From Adenanthera pavonina (taxonomy: Eukaryota > Streptophyta > Magnoliopsida > Fabales > Fabaceae), in the NCBI GenBank assembly GCA_026686845.1, contig JAIVEN010000015.1, forward strand, positions 26,951,501-27,015,500: a stretch of 64,000 nt of DNA, written 5' to 3'. Shown piece by piece: positions 12,170-24,161 of the stretch (its first letter is position 1; each line of letters starts with the position of its first letter). The translations under genes were made by a program, and so were the position numbers. The notes below the pieces were generated by a model, which saw nothing but the letters and a program-made list of their open reading frames with translations, was not told where the DNA came from and made no database searches.

Positions 12170-12420
12170 TACTTTGACTAAAACAAATGGGGTTTTAATT
12201 TGTAAACCTTGGTTTTCAATGATAACATTTGAAATTTTGTATTGAACTTGAAGAGGAGATTTTTCAACACCTCTAAATCATTCAGTTGTTTTCTCAAAAT
12301 ATTTTGTTGGAATGATACCTTCTCTAAAACAGTTAGCATCAGCTCCTGGGTCAAATAAGATATCTTGTTCCAAAACAAATTCATTGTTTATAATGATTTT
12401 TACTCTAATATAAAATTTTT
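12170..12420 (-). pseudogene. Viral aspartic protease domain
   Basis: The minus strand encodes DILFDPGADANCFREGIIP around 12365-12310. The D-x-G-A active-site loop has proline at x, and is followed by the hydrophobic ILGAPF segment. Position between coat and RT is canonical. A stop interrupts the sequence just after YFEKTTE. The enzyme would release mature proteins from the polyprotein. Confidence 0.6.
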
Positions 12421-13029
12421 GTGTTAATACTTTTGAAATGAGATTTAAAAAGGGTTCTGCTAAATCATTGGTTTCTTGTTTTTCGAAGTGTTGGTCTGTT
12501 TGGTCTTCTAAAATTTGATCATTTTGAATAAAAGAGTTTGCGAATTGAATATCTTGTATTTGAGATATTGCTTCAGCGTGAGTTTATTGTTGTATCTTGA
12601 TAAAATGAATTTCTGTTTTAAGATTTTGTATTTCGTGTTGAAGGTCAGAAAGAGTAGTTTGTTTGGGAATTTGTTTAAATTTTGTGAGAGTTTGAGTAAG
12701 ATCATATTTATTTGATCTTATCAAAGTTTTAGCGTTTGTAGAACTAGATGTTTCTCGAAGAAGATCTTTAAATTTTAAAAGATATTCTCCCTTTTTTGAA
12801 TCTGGAAGTTTACTAATGATATCAATAAGGAAATCTTGTTCCTTAGTAATAACATTAATTTTAGAGGAGGAGTTTTCTTGTAAATCATCATTTTGAGTTT
12901 GATCAAGATTTTCAGAAGAATTCTGTTCTGATTCAAATTCTGAATCAGAAGTTTCTATTAAAAGATTATTTATTTGTTCTAAAATAGTTTCTTCAATATT
13001 TTTAATATTTTTTAGTTTTCGAGTAATTT

Positions 13030-13904
13030 TACAATATTTTGAAATGTGACCTGGCTTACCACATTTAAAATAAGTAATGTTTTTCTTTTGATTGAAATCA
13101 TTTTTGGGTTTATTGTGGAATTGAGGAGGATTTTGTCATTTTTTGTAAAAGGTTTTAGATTTCTTTCGGTAATGTTTTTTATGTTGTTTCTTTTGTTTGC
13201 AAGGAGGAAAACCAAATTGTTCACAAAAAGTTCCCAATTCTCTTTTATTAAATGCCTTTTCTTTGGCAAGTTGATTTTGCAATTTATCATCTTGGCAAAT
13301 CTTAAGAGCAGTTTTTTGAACATGTGATACTATCTGACCATATGTTAAATTCTCATAAGGGATTTTGCCATCGTAAATATTTCATAATTTATCCCTAACC
13401 TTATTACCAAGTGAAACTGGTAATCCGGCTAAGAACTTTTCTTTCCAAAATGGCTGGTTTGAATCTTCTCTCATGAGAACTCAACTAAAGAAAGTATCTT
13501 TATACCATCTAAAGTCAGATAGTGTTCTGCATTTGAGGTTTGCAAGAAGTTCAGCTGATCTATCTTGCTATAAAGAGGGATCACCTATAAAATGTTGAAT
13601 TATTGTAAAGATAAAATGATTTGTTGAATCTGGGATGGGTTGGCCATTATGGGTAATGGGCGTTTCATCTGTTTGAGTTTTAACAGAAGAATCGATGGTA
13701 ACTTTATCTTCAGAAGAAAGATAAAAATCCCACCAACCTTTTAGTTGACCAGTAAAACTAGAAACTAAAAGATCAATTATCTGGTCATCTGTATAATTAT
13801 TTTGTGTTTGATAAGCGTTGGAGACCATCGTCATATGTTGAAGAGTTTGAAGGATATTTGTTTCATTTTGACCATCTATATTCCATTCATAGACATTGTC
13901 AACA
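13030..13904 (-). pseudogene. Viral coat-protein region with altered zinc knuckle
   Basis: QLKGWWDFYLSSEDK (about 13750-13705) and the downstream WKEKFLAGLP segment fit the nucleocapsid core of caulimovirids. A zinc-knuckle-like motif, YFKCGKPGHISKYC, lies at about 13030-13073. The first cysteine of the C-x2-C-x4-H-x4-C pattern is tyrosine here. Stops occur near 13566, 13480 and 13380. A lysine-rich stretch precedes the knuckle, as expected for nucleic-acid binding. Confidence 0.6.
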
Positions 13905-15069
13905 TTGAAGGATTTAAAATTTTGATTTGTTCTTTCTTCTATAAGAACATCTGGAGGAGTAGCTCTATGATAATAAAGCTTTGAGGGTTTTTTTCCAATG
14001 TAGTTGATTTATTTGGAAGGATTGACTTTGGCTGGATTCCTCTTCAGATTCTTGTGAAGAATCTTTGTGAAGGACTTGTACAGTTTTAGTTTTGGAGGTT
14101 TGAGAGGATGGTGTTTCAGGGATGATTGTTTGGCTTATTTGAATTTGAGCCATTTTTTCTTTAATTTGATCTATTATTTTAGATTTAGCTTTAGCTTGTA
14201 AATCAAACTTTTGTTGTAAGGTATATTTGAAGGGTTTGAATAAAGGTGTTTGAATGTTGGATGGTTTGTTTTCAGGTTCTATTTTGAACTGAACAGTTTT
14301 AGATTGTAAACTTGATTGTTGAATTAAACATTCACCTATCTTTTGGAGATAAAGATTGGTATAATTGTTTTGTTCAACAATTCCTTTTATGTCATTAAGG
14401 TTGATATCCTGTGAAGTGTGTTTGAATTTGAAAGGAGAAGCCCAAATGGGTTGTTCCTTATCATCTACTTTTCCAGGGATTTGGACAGTTCTAAGGGGAG
14501 GAAATTCTAAGGAAATTGTTTGATCAGAAGTTTTCCAATCTCTTTTTACAACATCAACTTGTTTAAAGTAGGGGTATTCTAATTTTTTATCTTCAGCATA
14601 AGCTTCAAACCAATAAAAAAATGGAATATTAGTTTGGATAAGTTCAAGAAATTTGTAAAATTTTTCTTGAATAATTTTCCTTTTGGTTCCTTGGAAGTTT
14701 TCAAAGAACCAATTTCGTTTGGAAGTATTATTTTCTGAATAAAATTCTTTTTGGAAAGAGATTTTGTCAATTTGGAAATCCTTTTGTAAGACGTTTATAT
14801 CTTTAGGCTCTCCTAATGTAGAGTAGTCAGGAGATTCTATAGATTTCAAATCATCTTGAATTTCATAATTAACATGAGGAATGTTTAAAGAGTTATTTAT
14901 TCCTGCAATGGAAGTGTTTGATGGTTTGGGTTCGGGATTGTTTGGTGTGGGCATATATATGACTGTTGGAGGTTGTGGTAATGAGGAGCAAGAAAATCTT
15001 GCTGACTCACTTACCATGGACCTACAATCTTCATATATGGAGGGTTGAGATTTGTGAGACATGGACTTT

Positions 15070-15700
15070 CTGGGTCTGTCAAATGATAATTTAACAGTCC
15101 CATCTTGTGTTTGTGTAACCCTATTGATTTGTGGTGTCATTTTGGGAATTGACAGAGTAGCCTTTTCTATGATCCATTCATCTGGTAGTTTTACTTCTTC
15201 CCACATAATTGTTTTTGGAATAGAGACATTAACATTGTTGTAGTCGGTTAAGAAAATTATAGTTTGGCTGTTATCTGGAAGGATTTGAGCATTGGTGGCG
15301 TTTGAATTTAAAACTTAATAGTTTATTTGGTAAATTAGGGTAGCTGGTATGGATCCTGGTTTCATGTTTAAACCGTGGAATTGAATCCTAAGTTTAAGAG
15401 CTTCTAAGATATGTTCATCGTTTAAATCTAGAGTTCAATCCGGGAAACAGTTGAAGTAAACAGGTCCATCGTTTAGACCCATTTTTGCAGCTGCTAAAAG
15501 TGAATCAGTATATGTATAATGTCTAGTATCTTGAAGACACACTAAACATGATACATTTAACCCTTTTCGAATGAGAGGTTTAATAGCTACTTGAACACAT
15601 CCTATATGTAAATAGTTGTATTCCTTTTTTTGTCTTTCAGTTGATTTTCTCGAAAGAAGGAAGAAATCTCAGTTTTCTGGTTTGATAGGAATTGACTCTT
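15070..15700 (-). pseudogene. Viral movement-protein domain (30K superfamily type), broken
   Basis: Translated minus-strand segments include YNYLHIGCVQVAIKPL, VCLQDTRHYTYTDSLL and GPVYFNCFPD, which resemble caulimovirid movement proteins that form or modify plasmodesmal channels. Three in-frame stops fall in this domain. The segment after it (WEEVKLPDEW, then DGTVKLSFDR) resembles the linker that follows the movement domain in related endogenous viruses. Similarity is judged by eye. Confidence 0.6.
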
Positions 15701-16450
15701 CAACTGTTCTAATTATATAATCAGTTTTGAAGAACCATTTCTTATCTTTTTCAGTTATTTCATAAAGAGCGTTTGGAGCGATAGTTGATAAAGTCCAATT
15801 ATTAAAGGTTTGATTCAAGTTTGAAAAGGATATTTCTTGTTTGAAAATCTTTTTGCTTGTTGATGATTTTATATCCTCATCGTTAGCAACATTTGAAGAA
15901 GAAGAAGAAGAAGAAGAATGACGAGAAGAAAAAGATAAAGAACGTAATAAAGAAGACATAATTTAAATTGCAGAATTTAAAGGACAGAATAGCAGAATAG
16001 TAAAGGACAGAAGTACAGGAGTTAAATAATTAAAGAGCGGGAAAATAAACACGAAAGAAGAAGATATATGTTAATTCTCCCATTCCATGACATCTTCACC
16101 ATCTGGATCCATAGGGGTATAAAAATTAAACTTTTACCTAACTTTATAGTTCAAAATAATTTGTTAAGACATTAGTAGGATTGTTTTGAAACTTACTATA
16201 GCTAGGGTAATACATAATATCTTATATATCATACACTACAGGGTAGGGACCAATCACTTGCCTCTCCTCTGGGACTTACAGCCTTACCATCCCCACAAGG
16301 ACTCATGCATGATACACAAGAATCATATACAGAAGGACCGAAGTCCATATGCTATCGAGCTTAGTTTCTCAAACTCATCTAATATGTTAACAAAAACTTT
16401 GAAGCCATAAAGATAGATCCAGATTTAATTAATACATCTCTACTTTACCT

Positions 16451-16466
16451 TCAGGCTCTGATACCA
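16451..16466 (-). other. tRNA-Met primer-binding site of the viral genome
   Basis: The minus strand reads TGGTATCAGAGCCTGA, complementary to the 3' end of plant initiator tRNA-Met. It directly follows the 96-bp repeat copy 16467-16562, placing genome position 1 at 16466. It is not a tRNA gene. Confidence 0.85.
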
Positions 16467-16562
16467 GGAGGAAGGAGTAGCCCCGAAGGAAGAGAAGAAG
16501 GAGAAGGAGAAAGAAAGAGAATGTGAAGAAGAGGAGCAGGCGGACTTCTTAGAACATAATAA
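16467..16562 (-). repeat. Direct terminal repeat of the viral insertion (5' copy)
   Basis: Matches 8546-8641 with a few substitutions. It sits immediately upstream, in viral sense, of the primer site and ends at the junction with the CACTA-like remnant. Confidence 0.85.
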
Positions 16563-16585
16563 TTAATGGTTATTTTGTAGTAGTG
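16563..16585. mobile_element. CACTA-like terminus (split from 7585-8545 by the virus)
   Basis: Ends ATTTTGTAGTAGTG on the plus strand, the reverse complement of a CACTACTACAAAAT-type terminus. The viral insertion lies only 23 bp inside this end. Confidence 0.5.
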
Positions 16586-16893
16586 CTATTTTCAGCTTTT
16601 AAAAATAATTAGGAAAAAATATGCTAAAAAAAATTCATGTGTGCTGATATTTAAAAATTTTTACACATTACAACAAAAATATTTAGAAAAGTATGTAATG
16701 ATGTGTATTAATATACTATATAAAGAATTCTTATGCCGCTTCTACTAGAAAAAAATTAGGCTGTCAACACCAAGGGCAATCATTGGGGGAAAATAAACAA
16801 AAGGAAATAATTTATATATACTAAATTAATGTAAAAAAAAGGTAAATAAGCACAAATCAGCATTGTATTTGGTAGTCATGCCAGCTGGGAATT

Positions 16894-19338
16894 TGTAATA
16901 TCCTAAAATCTTTGATAGTATAAGATGTATAAAAAAATGATAAAATATGAGATACAAGAATAGATATGGAAAATGGTAAGAAGATCAATTCCCAGGTCAA
17001 TGAGATAAAATATGAAAATTTACATTTTAGTCCTTTAAAAAAGAATTATTTGTATTTTAGTCCTTAGGGACAGTAACAAAAAAGACTCAAAAGAAATAAA
17101 AATTGTATTTTGCCCCTCTAAGGGTAATTTCATAAATATACAAAATTTATATCAAAACAAAACTTATGACATGTCAGACCCAATGGAATAATTCATTGCG
17201 ATTAACAGAATCAATGTGAAAAAAAATTAATGGCCAAATATCACAAAATGCACATTGCAAAGAAAAAGGCACTATACGCCTCCCCAAAAGCAGATAAAGT
17301 AAGAAGAAAAGTATGTGGACCCTACATTCAAATTGTTTGGGACAAAATATTAAAATAAATACATATCCAAATATAATTATATCCTGTATCTATAAAGCAA
17401 TAAAATACTACTAAAGTAACTTTAATTATCCAGGTATAGAACAAACCAATACATGCTATATCTAGATAAAGAAAAATATGTAGTATTTTGCTCTCTCTCT
17501 CTCTCTCTATATGTGGCGTCCAAATAGCACATGAAGGAATCATGTTATTTTATTATTTTCTCATATTTTCTTGAAGGTTCAAGAATGAAACTTGGAGGAA
17601 AATGATTGGTTTGCATTTTAATATATACTCCCCCTACTCTACCCAACTTGGTGCATAAGAAAAGAAGAGAGGAGTAGCTGCATATACCAAGAGAAAGTGA
17701 GGAGCACTTAGAGAAGAAGGAAGAAGAAAAGAGAAGAAAAATTCCAAGAAAAGGTAAGATTTTTCTTTGAAGCTTTCAAGGTTACTAGTATAAGTTTTGG
17801 ATAGTTTAAGAGGGTTTGGATAAATTTTTTATCTTCTTCTCCTAAGCTTTAATTTTTGGGAAAGCATGAGGAAAGAGAGGGAAAGTGTTTTTCAAGCCAT
17901 AAATCCAAGAGAAAACAAAAGATAATGCAAAAGAAACAAGTCTAAGTGTGTTTTGAAGTAAGTAATTGAAAAACCAATTCTCTCCTCTATGTCCTATTCC
18001 GGCCAGTTCACTAGAGTAGGAAGGAGTTGTATTTTCATGGTTTTGATGGGAAAAACGGAATCCTTGGGTCCTAATTAGTAAAGAACAAGTGTTGGCTTCA
18101 AGAAAAACTCAAAAATTAAGTAAATGGAATTTTAGGGTTTTTAAGGTACTTTATAGAGTAACCCATGGTTCTAGTTCATTTAGTTGGTATTTGGTGATGT
18201 ATATTGATTTGGAAAGGTTCATGAAAACTTGTGAAATGATTGAAATCAAGTGGAAAGGCTAAGGATTTTATAAATGTAGCAACTTTCTATTTCTTGCTTT
18301 ATGTTATTTTTCCATGTTTATGACTTGATATGAATTGCTCTGTTGTTGTTTGTTTGATTATTGGTGGCTATTTGGCTGAATTTTATATAAGGGTTTTACC
18401 CCAAAATATCCATTTTCTAAGTTATTATGCTGTCAAAATCTTAATAAAGACAATATGGTATTTTTTATGCCTTTATGTCTTTTTGTGATGTTTTATGACA
18501 TATATAATGGCATAAATGCATGAAATAGTTTTACACCTGGGATTTCCAAAATCTCATCACTCAAATATTAATAGGATAGGCCCAAGTTATGACAAGGATC
18601 TAAGAGAGGCGAGAAGCAAGGAGAAGAGTCTTGATGTTTAGTTTAATGTTTCCAATTGTTTTATGTTTCATTGCTAATTTATATAAAATTATATATGAAT
18701 ATATGAGACTAAACTTTGATGTTATTATGTGCCTCTAAGTATGTTGAGATGTTTAGAACATAATTTGGACAAGTTCTGAGTGTGTGAACATGTTATATAA
18801 GTTGTTTTACAAAATTATGCATGAAATTGTCCAATCTAGGTATCAGTTAGTAAACCAAACATTGTATGGCTGAAATAGGGTAGAATGGCTAAATGTTATA
18901 TGTTTATGGAAAATAGACAGTACAAGCTTTCTAAAAAGTCAAAGAACACTTAATTTGGACAAGTGTACGGTTTACTATGAATTTTCAAAGTTATGACAAA
19001 AAACTTAGTAAAACTAAAATTGACCAAATGAATAGTATAATTTATGGGATTTTCTGTACAAATTGAGGCGTTAAAATTCTAGTTACATATTTTTTTCATA
19101 TAAAGAATATTTTAAGATACTTTTAGAGACTTTAATTACTTTCATATGATTTTTTTAGAATTAGTTATAAATTGTCAAATTTGATCCAGAAAAATGGGAT
19201 ACTATATAAATAGTATCTTGGAAAAATTTTTATTTTTTTACCTAGTCCCTTTGGTCATTGTTATTGTCTAAATACTTTAAATGGACTTTAAATAAGTCAT
19301 ATTATATGATAAATATGATTAATGGTTAATGTGTGATA
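16894..19338 (+). mobile_element. Solo LTR, Ty3/gypsy (chromovirus)-type, TSD GAATT
   Basis: Starts TGTAATATCCTAAAATC and ends AATGTGTGATA (a CA to TA change), bounded by a perfect duplication GAATT at 16889-16893 and 19339-19343. There is no coding sequence. Internal landmarks shared with the other gypsy-type LTRs here include the early LTR segments with ATTTTAGTCCTT, a purine-rich GAGAAGAAGGAAG leader-like tract near 17700, and an AATCTCATCACTC block near 18550. A (CT)n run lies at 17491-17508. Length is 2445 bp. Confidence 0.82.
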
Positions 19339-19343
19339 GAATT

Positions 19344-20859
19344 AAAGAACAAAACGTTATTAGTGAATATGAAATGCTCAGGAAGCAAACAAGAAAAAAG
19401 TATAGAATGGACAGTAGAAGCTAGGGTCGATCAAATAGCCATGTAAAATACATAAGTATCATTTACAAACCTTGGTGGAGAGAAGATTACAGAATAGGCA
19501 ATTGAACTGTAAAGCACCTACTGGATGATAGTGATTAGGCACAAAAGCATGTAATTTATACGTGCGTTAATCCCATTCATCTGATGAAGGAATATCTGAC
19601 CTATTATTGCATGAATCACAATTATGGATGCTACCTATGCTGTAAGCTAGGTTCCATGCTTTTCAATTAAGATTATACACAACTTTCTGAAATGGCACCA
19701 AGATAAGTTACTGCATTATGATTTACCCCAACATAATATGAAGATAGTGGGAATGATATGGATAGAACGTGCTTATTCATATTATATCTTTAAATTTGAT
19801 TGGTTTTCCGAAATTAAATCAATGGGTTATAAATAATAACATTGCCGGATTTTAATGCCATAACCAAATGCAATCATTTTAAATACTTAAATCATAACCA
19901 ATAGTAATCCTTGTATTTTTTTTAAATACACATAGCAAAAAATCAGGCCAAAAAATATATGTAAGAAAAAAGTTGCCTTTATCTTATAGTTATATTTTTA
20001 TATATTATGGTTTGCATTTATTAATTGATATGCACATCAATCGCATTATTTCAAACATAAAGATTTGGTAGCACCTTCATTAGTTGACTGAGTTTAATGC
20101 CATATTTATTGATGATATATTTTTAAAAAAAAATGTTGAATCAAAACTTAACACCTTTGACAACAAATGAGAAATAGGATGTGAAAACAAAAATAAAATT
20201 ACAACAAACAAATAAATAATTATTCAATGCTAATATATGTATATATTACAATGTTTTTGTATGATCAGACATTAAATGATCTAGCAAAAAAGCCTATCAT
20301 GAGTCATTAAACCACATGGCAATAGATGCATTAAATTCGGACCTACATGGAGGCTCAGAATTGAAGCATCCTAGGTGGCTTCACAATATTACAGTATATG
20401 TGCCTTGGGTTGCTGATTATATATATATATATGTAGATTCATCATCAGTTAAATTATCTATTTCTCACATATTTATGCGAATTCATCTTATAAATAAAAA
20501 TCTTAAAACAATAAAGATTATCAAAAGCTTAACCTAAACATCATCTCAAAAGATATAAATCACCATATATTTCACAACTTAGAGAAAATATATCAACCAG
20601 AAACAATAACACACATGAACTTAAATTATAGACACTGATGTTCAGTCCAATATATCATGCAATACATAAAGAAAACAACAACAAACAGGAAGTTGCAATA
20701 TAGTAACAACAACTAGTAGACAAAGATAGTTCAAGACATCCCTAAGGGCATGGAACACAACTAAACACCCAATACTCAAAATGGTTCCACACTGATAAAG
20801 ATCTCATAATATTTAAAGGTTTGACAACCATAATAATACATCCCAACTTTACCAGGTAT
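19344..20859. other. AT-rich sequence, no gene recognised
   Basis: No coding region or known repeat boundary identified. It separates the solo LTR from the F-box-associated pseudogene on the minus strand and may contain its 3' flank. A short (AT)n lies near 20420. Confidence 0.4.
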
Positions 20860-21686
20860 AAAATAAGGGTCGAATAAAGACATATTTAGGCACACATTCT
20901 TCCTCAAATAGAAATATGCAATTAAACGGTTCATAAATAAAACCATCTTTCTTGACCGTTGCTATCCACATTCAACAATGCCCAATATAGAAAATGGATG
21001 CATTTCACCTTCCTAGTCATGTAATACATATGGCATGTTAGTTTCGACTAAGGTTAAATCAACATGATGCATAACATGCCATCCATCATAATCACTAGCT
21101 AGGTTTAAAACTCTAAAGTTCAAACTACTCAGATTCTTTTTCAACACCATTAAACATTCCCCACCACACTCACCAAAATAAACAACAATCTCTTCTTTCA
21201 CTAATGATGGCATGGGCCAATTCTTCAAACTACAAGTATTAACTTCAAAGTACATAGAATAGTCCTCTTGAGAGTACCAATGAAGTGCTCCATTGAAATA
21301 TGTAGTATCACACAGAACCAACCCAAATAGACGGACAAAAGACACATGTGAGTCAACTCATGCCCTTCATTCCAATGAATAAACATCTAATGCAAAATTC
21401 TCTGTGTTCTTTGTATCCAACATTCTAATACAGATAAGTTTGTAAGAAGAAGATATTAAATTGGCTATCTTCCTCTTGTATTCTAAACTGGGAAAAATAA
21501 CAGTCATGAATTAAGTTGTCATTGTATTAAATATCAAGTAGTCTAAAGCAACAACATATTCAGATAGATCAAAATCTGAGTGTGTCAAGTAATTGAGAAA
21601 CAATCCATTACAAGATTGCATGACTTGAATATGTGAAACACTTAGATAATCCAACCATGGAATTTTGACAAAAGGAAAAACCCAAT
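20860..21686 (-). pseudogene. F-box-associated (FBA-type) protein gene, main fragment
   Basis: The minus-strand reading from 21686 includes WVFPFVKIPWLDYLSV, then IQVMQSCNGLFLNYL, YKLICIRML, YFNGALHWYSQEDYSM (21345-21013 open) and CSLKNWPMPSLVKEE. The SCNGL and FNGALHW motifs in this order are typical of the C-terminal substrate-binding half of plant F-box proteins, which serve as SCF ubiquitin-ligase receptors. Stops and frame changes are present near 21505, 21370 and 21013. The upstream part continues at 32073-32150 across the chromovirus insertion. The F-box itself was not found. This is the only host-gene remnant I can support. Confidence 0.65.
21682..21686. repeat. Target-site duplication CCAAT (left copy; right copy 32073-32077)
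   Basis: Perfect 5-bp direct repeat flanking the chromovirus. It shows that both LTRs belong to one insertion event. Confidence 0.92.
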
Positions 21687-24042
21687 TGTAACATCTAAAT
21701 TTCTATGATTTTGTTTGAATTCTAGTTTAGAGAATTATTGTATAATTACAATTAAAAGAACTTAAATATCTTATGAAAATCAAATTAGGGACTAAATTGT
21801 AAAGAATGATCAGGGACCAAATTGCAAAGAAAGTTGGATGGCATAATTGAAAATATTAATTATTAGCAAAAAGACAAAAAGGGGACATAGATGTCATTTT
21901 TTCAAACAAATTATCTATTCAGTATTTGCTAAGATTGGTTATAGGAGATGATTCAGGAAAATTATTGTAAGAAATTATACTCTAATAAGCAAAACCAAAA
22001 AATAGATATATTGGGCAGAAAATTGATCTGAAGTTCCATAATCTGTAAATTAATAAGAATTAGAAAGTAAGTCTGGATTAGGAAACTCAGATATATTAGG
22101 GTATAAAAAGAGATGCTAGATTTTTCTATAAGGTTTAAATAGCCATAGAATCGGTCTAATGGCTATCGGGCCAAAATCGGAGTCCGGGCCCAGGAAGACT
22201 GCACCGGTTTCTTAATGGGCAAAAATTACTATTCATGGAGGCCCAATAAAGGTGTAGAAAACCCTAATAGGCTAGGGATGATTTTTTGGAAGCCCAGAAG
22301 TATTATTGACAAGAATAGCTCAAATGATGTCAAGAAAGGATAAAGAGCCCAATGAACCCAATTTGCCTGATTTCTAGGCTAATTAAATTATAGGTGATTT
22401 AGTAGACTATGAAATAATCAAGAATAAGTTCAAAATAATATTATAAGGTTTATAATAATCCTCCATGCAGAGAAGTTACAGGAAAAACTAATCAGCACTA
22501 ATTTTACCGGTGTTTTCGGTTAGAGCCCGATAAGGTAAAATATCTTCTAAAATAAATTATATGGGCTTAGAAATGATTTATTAAGGTCATAATGAGTTTG
22601 AAATTCATATCTTAAATATATTTATGCATAAAAAATTTTACCAGACAAAATTTACATAATTAGAGCCGAAAACCCGGTATATGTTGAAATTGGGCCAAGA
22701 ATTAAATGGTTTAAGTCCAAATAATTAAAGGCACTATCTTGGGCTGAATTATCACTCAAAATTTCGTGCAAAAGGAGTGGAGAAGAGTTAACCACCATGC
22801 ATGACACTATTTCAAAGATTAGGTGTCAAAATTGGAAGTTTGGATGAAGTAAGCTTATGTAAGATAATGATGCAATATTTACCTTATTTGGAGATAAAAG
22901 TGACATCCAAATTAATGACAAGAGAGGGAAAATTAATTAGATAATAATTATGTGAAGATATTAGGTGTATGGTGGAGAAAAGAGATGATGTAGTGCAATT
23001 TTGGCCCTTGGATCAAAAGTTAATCTAATGGATGGAATTGCTTCTTGTTGTCTATAAATAGGCTCTTCCTCCCCTCCATTATTCACACCAAAAAACGAAA
23101 ATCCACCATATAGTAGTGAGAGAGTGAGTTATAGAGAGAAGGAGAAGAAGAGGAAAGGAAAATTTGCAAGTTTAAGGTAACATCTTTTCCCTTTCTTGCA
23201 TTTTATTTCTAAATAGTTGTTTAGATCTTGTATTTCTATAATTGGTAGGTAGAAAACATGTTTATGTTATGAATATGCTATGAATTTTGCATGAATAAGC
23301 ATGAACATGTAAAGAACATGATGAACATGCTAAAAGATGCCTTTTGATCCTAAATGTGACCATGCCAAAATGAAATCATGTTTCTTGCAATTATTTTTAA
23401 ATATTATGCTAAGAATGGGATTATGATGTTATTGGAATTTTCTTAAATCTCACCCCACCAAATATCTAACCATGGTTAAGTTCAAATCATGTGAAAGGCA
23501 AGGAGATAAAGGAGGATCCAAGAAGAAATGTTTAGAAATAGGAAGGGTATTTTTGGATACTTATGTAATATCAAGTATAATGACATTTTATGTCACAATT
23601 ATGTAAATTATGTGTGACTCTTAGATGATGAATAAAAGTATGTTTTGGATCAATTTTATATGTGTTATGTGACTACCATTGAAAGTATGGTATTATGGAA
23701 TTTTAGGGAATGAAATTTGGAAAAATTAGGGTAAAATTGCAAGTAAATTCACGAAATTTTCTGTAGTAATCTGCCTAATAAAATTCCAAATTAATATTTT
23801 TTCCTTATAGATAATTTTAAGAGATGAATTTAGCAATTTGAACCACCCTTAAACTATTTTTCTAGAATTAGTTATGATTTTTCAAAGTTCAGCCAAATTT
23901 TTATATTTACCAAATGAATAGTGAATTTAGGTAAATTTTTGGAATTTTCGAATTTGGCACAAATTTGCTTCCAAATGCATCTAATTGGAACCTAAACCAC
24001 TAAGGATAAATAGTAAATGATCCCTAAGGTTAAGGTGTGACA
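21687..24042 (+). repeat. 5' LTR of the chromovirus
   Basis: Starts TGTAACATCTAAATTTC and ends AAGGTGTGACA. 2356 bp, closely similar to the 3' LTR throughout. It carries one extra segment of about 26 bp near 21800 that the 3' LTR lacks. TATA box at 23053-23061. Confidence 0.92.
23053..23061 (+). promoter_or_regulatory. LTR TATA box (TATAAATAG)
   Basis: Canonical motif in the 5' LTR, followed by a CTCTTCCTCCCCTCC pyrimidine tract and a purine-rich leader. The same motif is at 31084-31092 in the 3' LTR. Likely promoter of the retroelement transcript. Confidence 0.6.
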
Positions 24043-24046
24043 TTTT

Positions 24047-24058
24047 TGGTATCAGAGC
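24047..24058 (+). other. Primer-binding site, tRNA-iMet
   Basis: TGGTATCAGAGC four bases after the 5' LTR end. Standard minus-strand priming site of plant gypsy elements. Confidence 0.9.
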
Positions 24059-24161
24059 ATAAGATTCAGGTAAGGACAACCCGAAACTTATGGCTTTAGA
24101 GAGCATTTGGTTGTATAGTTAGGATTGATAGTGATGAGTTATTGTTTTGAGGACAAGAAAT

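Larger units (their letters stand above)
10533..15959 (-). pseudogene. Endogenous pararetrovirus ORF1 polyprotein (MP-CP-AP-RT-RH), broken
   Basis: In the virus this polyprotein supplies cell-to-cell movement, capsid, protease and replication enzymes. From MSSLLRSLSF at 15959 it runs to LTREFL-stop at 10533-10535. In-frame stops include 15669-15671, 15435-15437 and 15315-15317 (the first two look like former Trp codons). The longest open stretch is 413 codons (15206-13965). The frame changes between 13965 and about 13850, and several more stops interrupt the coat, protease and RT parts. Domains are entered separately. No expression is expected. Confidence 0.8.
8546..16562 (-). mobile_element. 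Endogenous florendovirus-like pararetrovirus (Caulimoviridae), decayed
   Basis: A nearly complete viral genome lies on the minus strand: tRNA-Met primer site at 16466, movement protein, coat region with zinc knuckle, aspartic protease, reverse transcriptase and RNase H in one long ORF, then a second ORF. One unit, from the primer site to the end of the repeat, is about 7.9 kb. The ORF1 polyprotein plus downstream ORF2 plan matches Florendovirus as I know it; Petuvirus-like is the main alternative. A 96-bp direct repeat (8546-8641 and 16467-16562) bounds the insertion, and in one copy it directly abuts the primer site, as expected for more than one genome unit of a circular, terminally redundant template. 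No LTRs or integrase are seen. Many stops and frameshifts show an old, inactive copy. Confidence 0.82.

Noticed and set aside
8546..16562. Interpretation of the 96-bp direct repeats as very short LTRs
   Set aside because: They lack TG...CA ends and a target duplication, and the protein set (movement protein, no integrase) is that of a caulimovirid.
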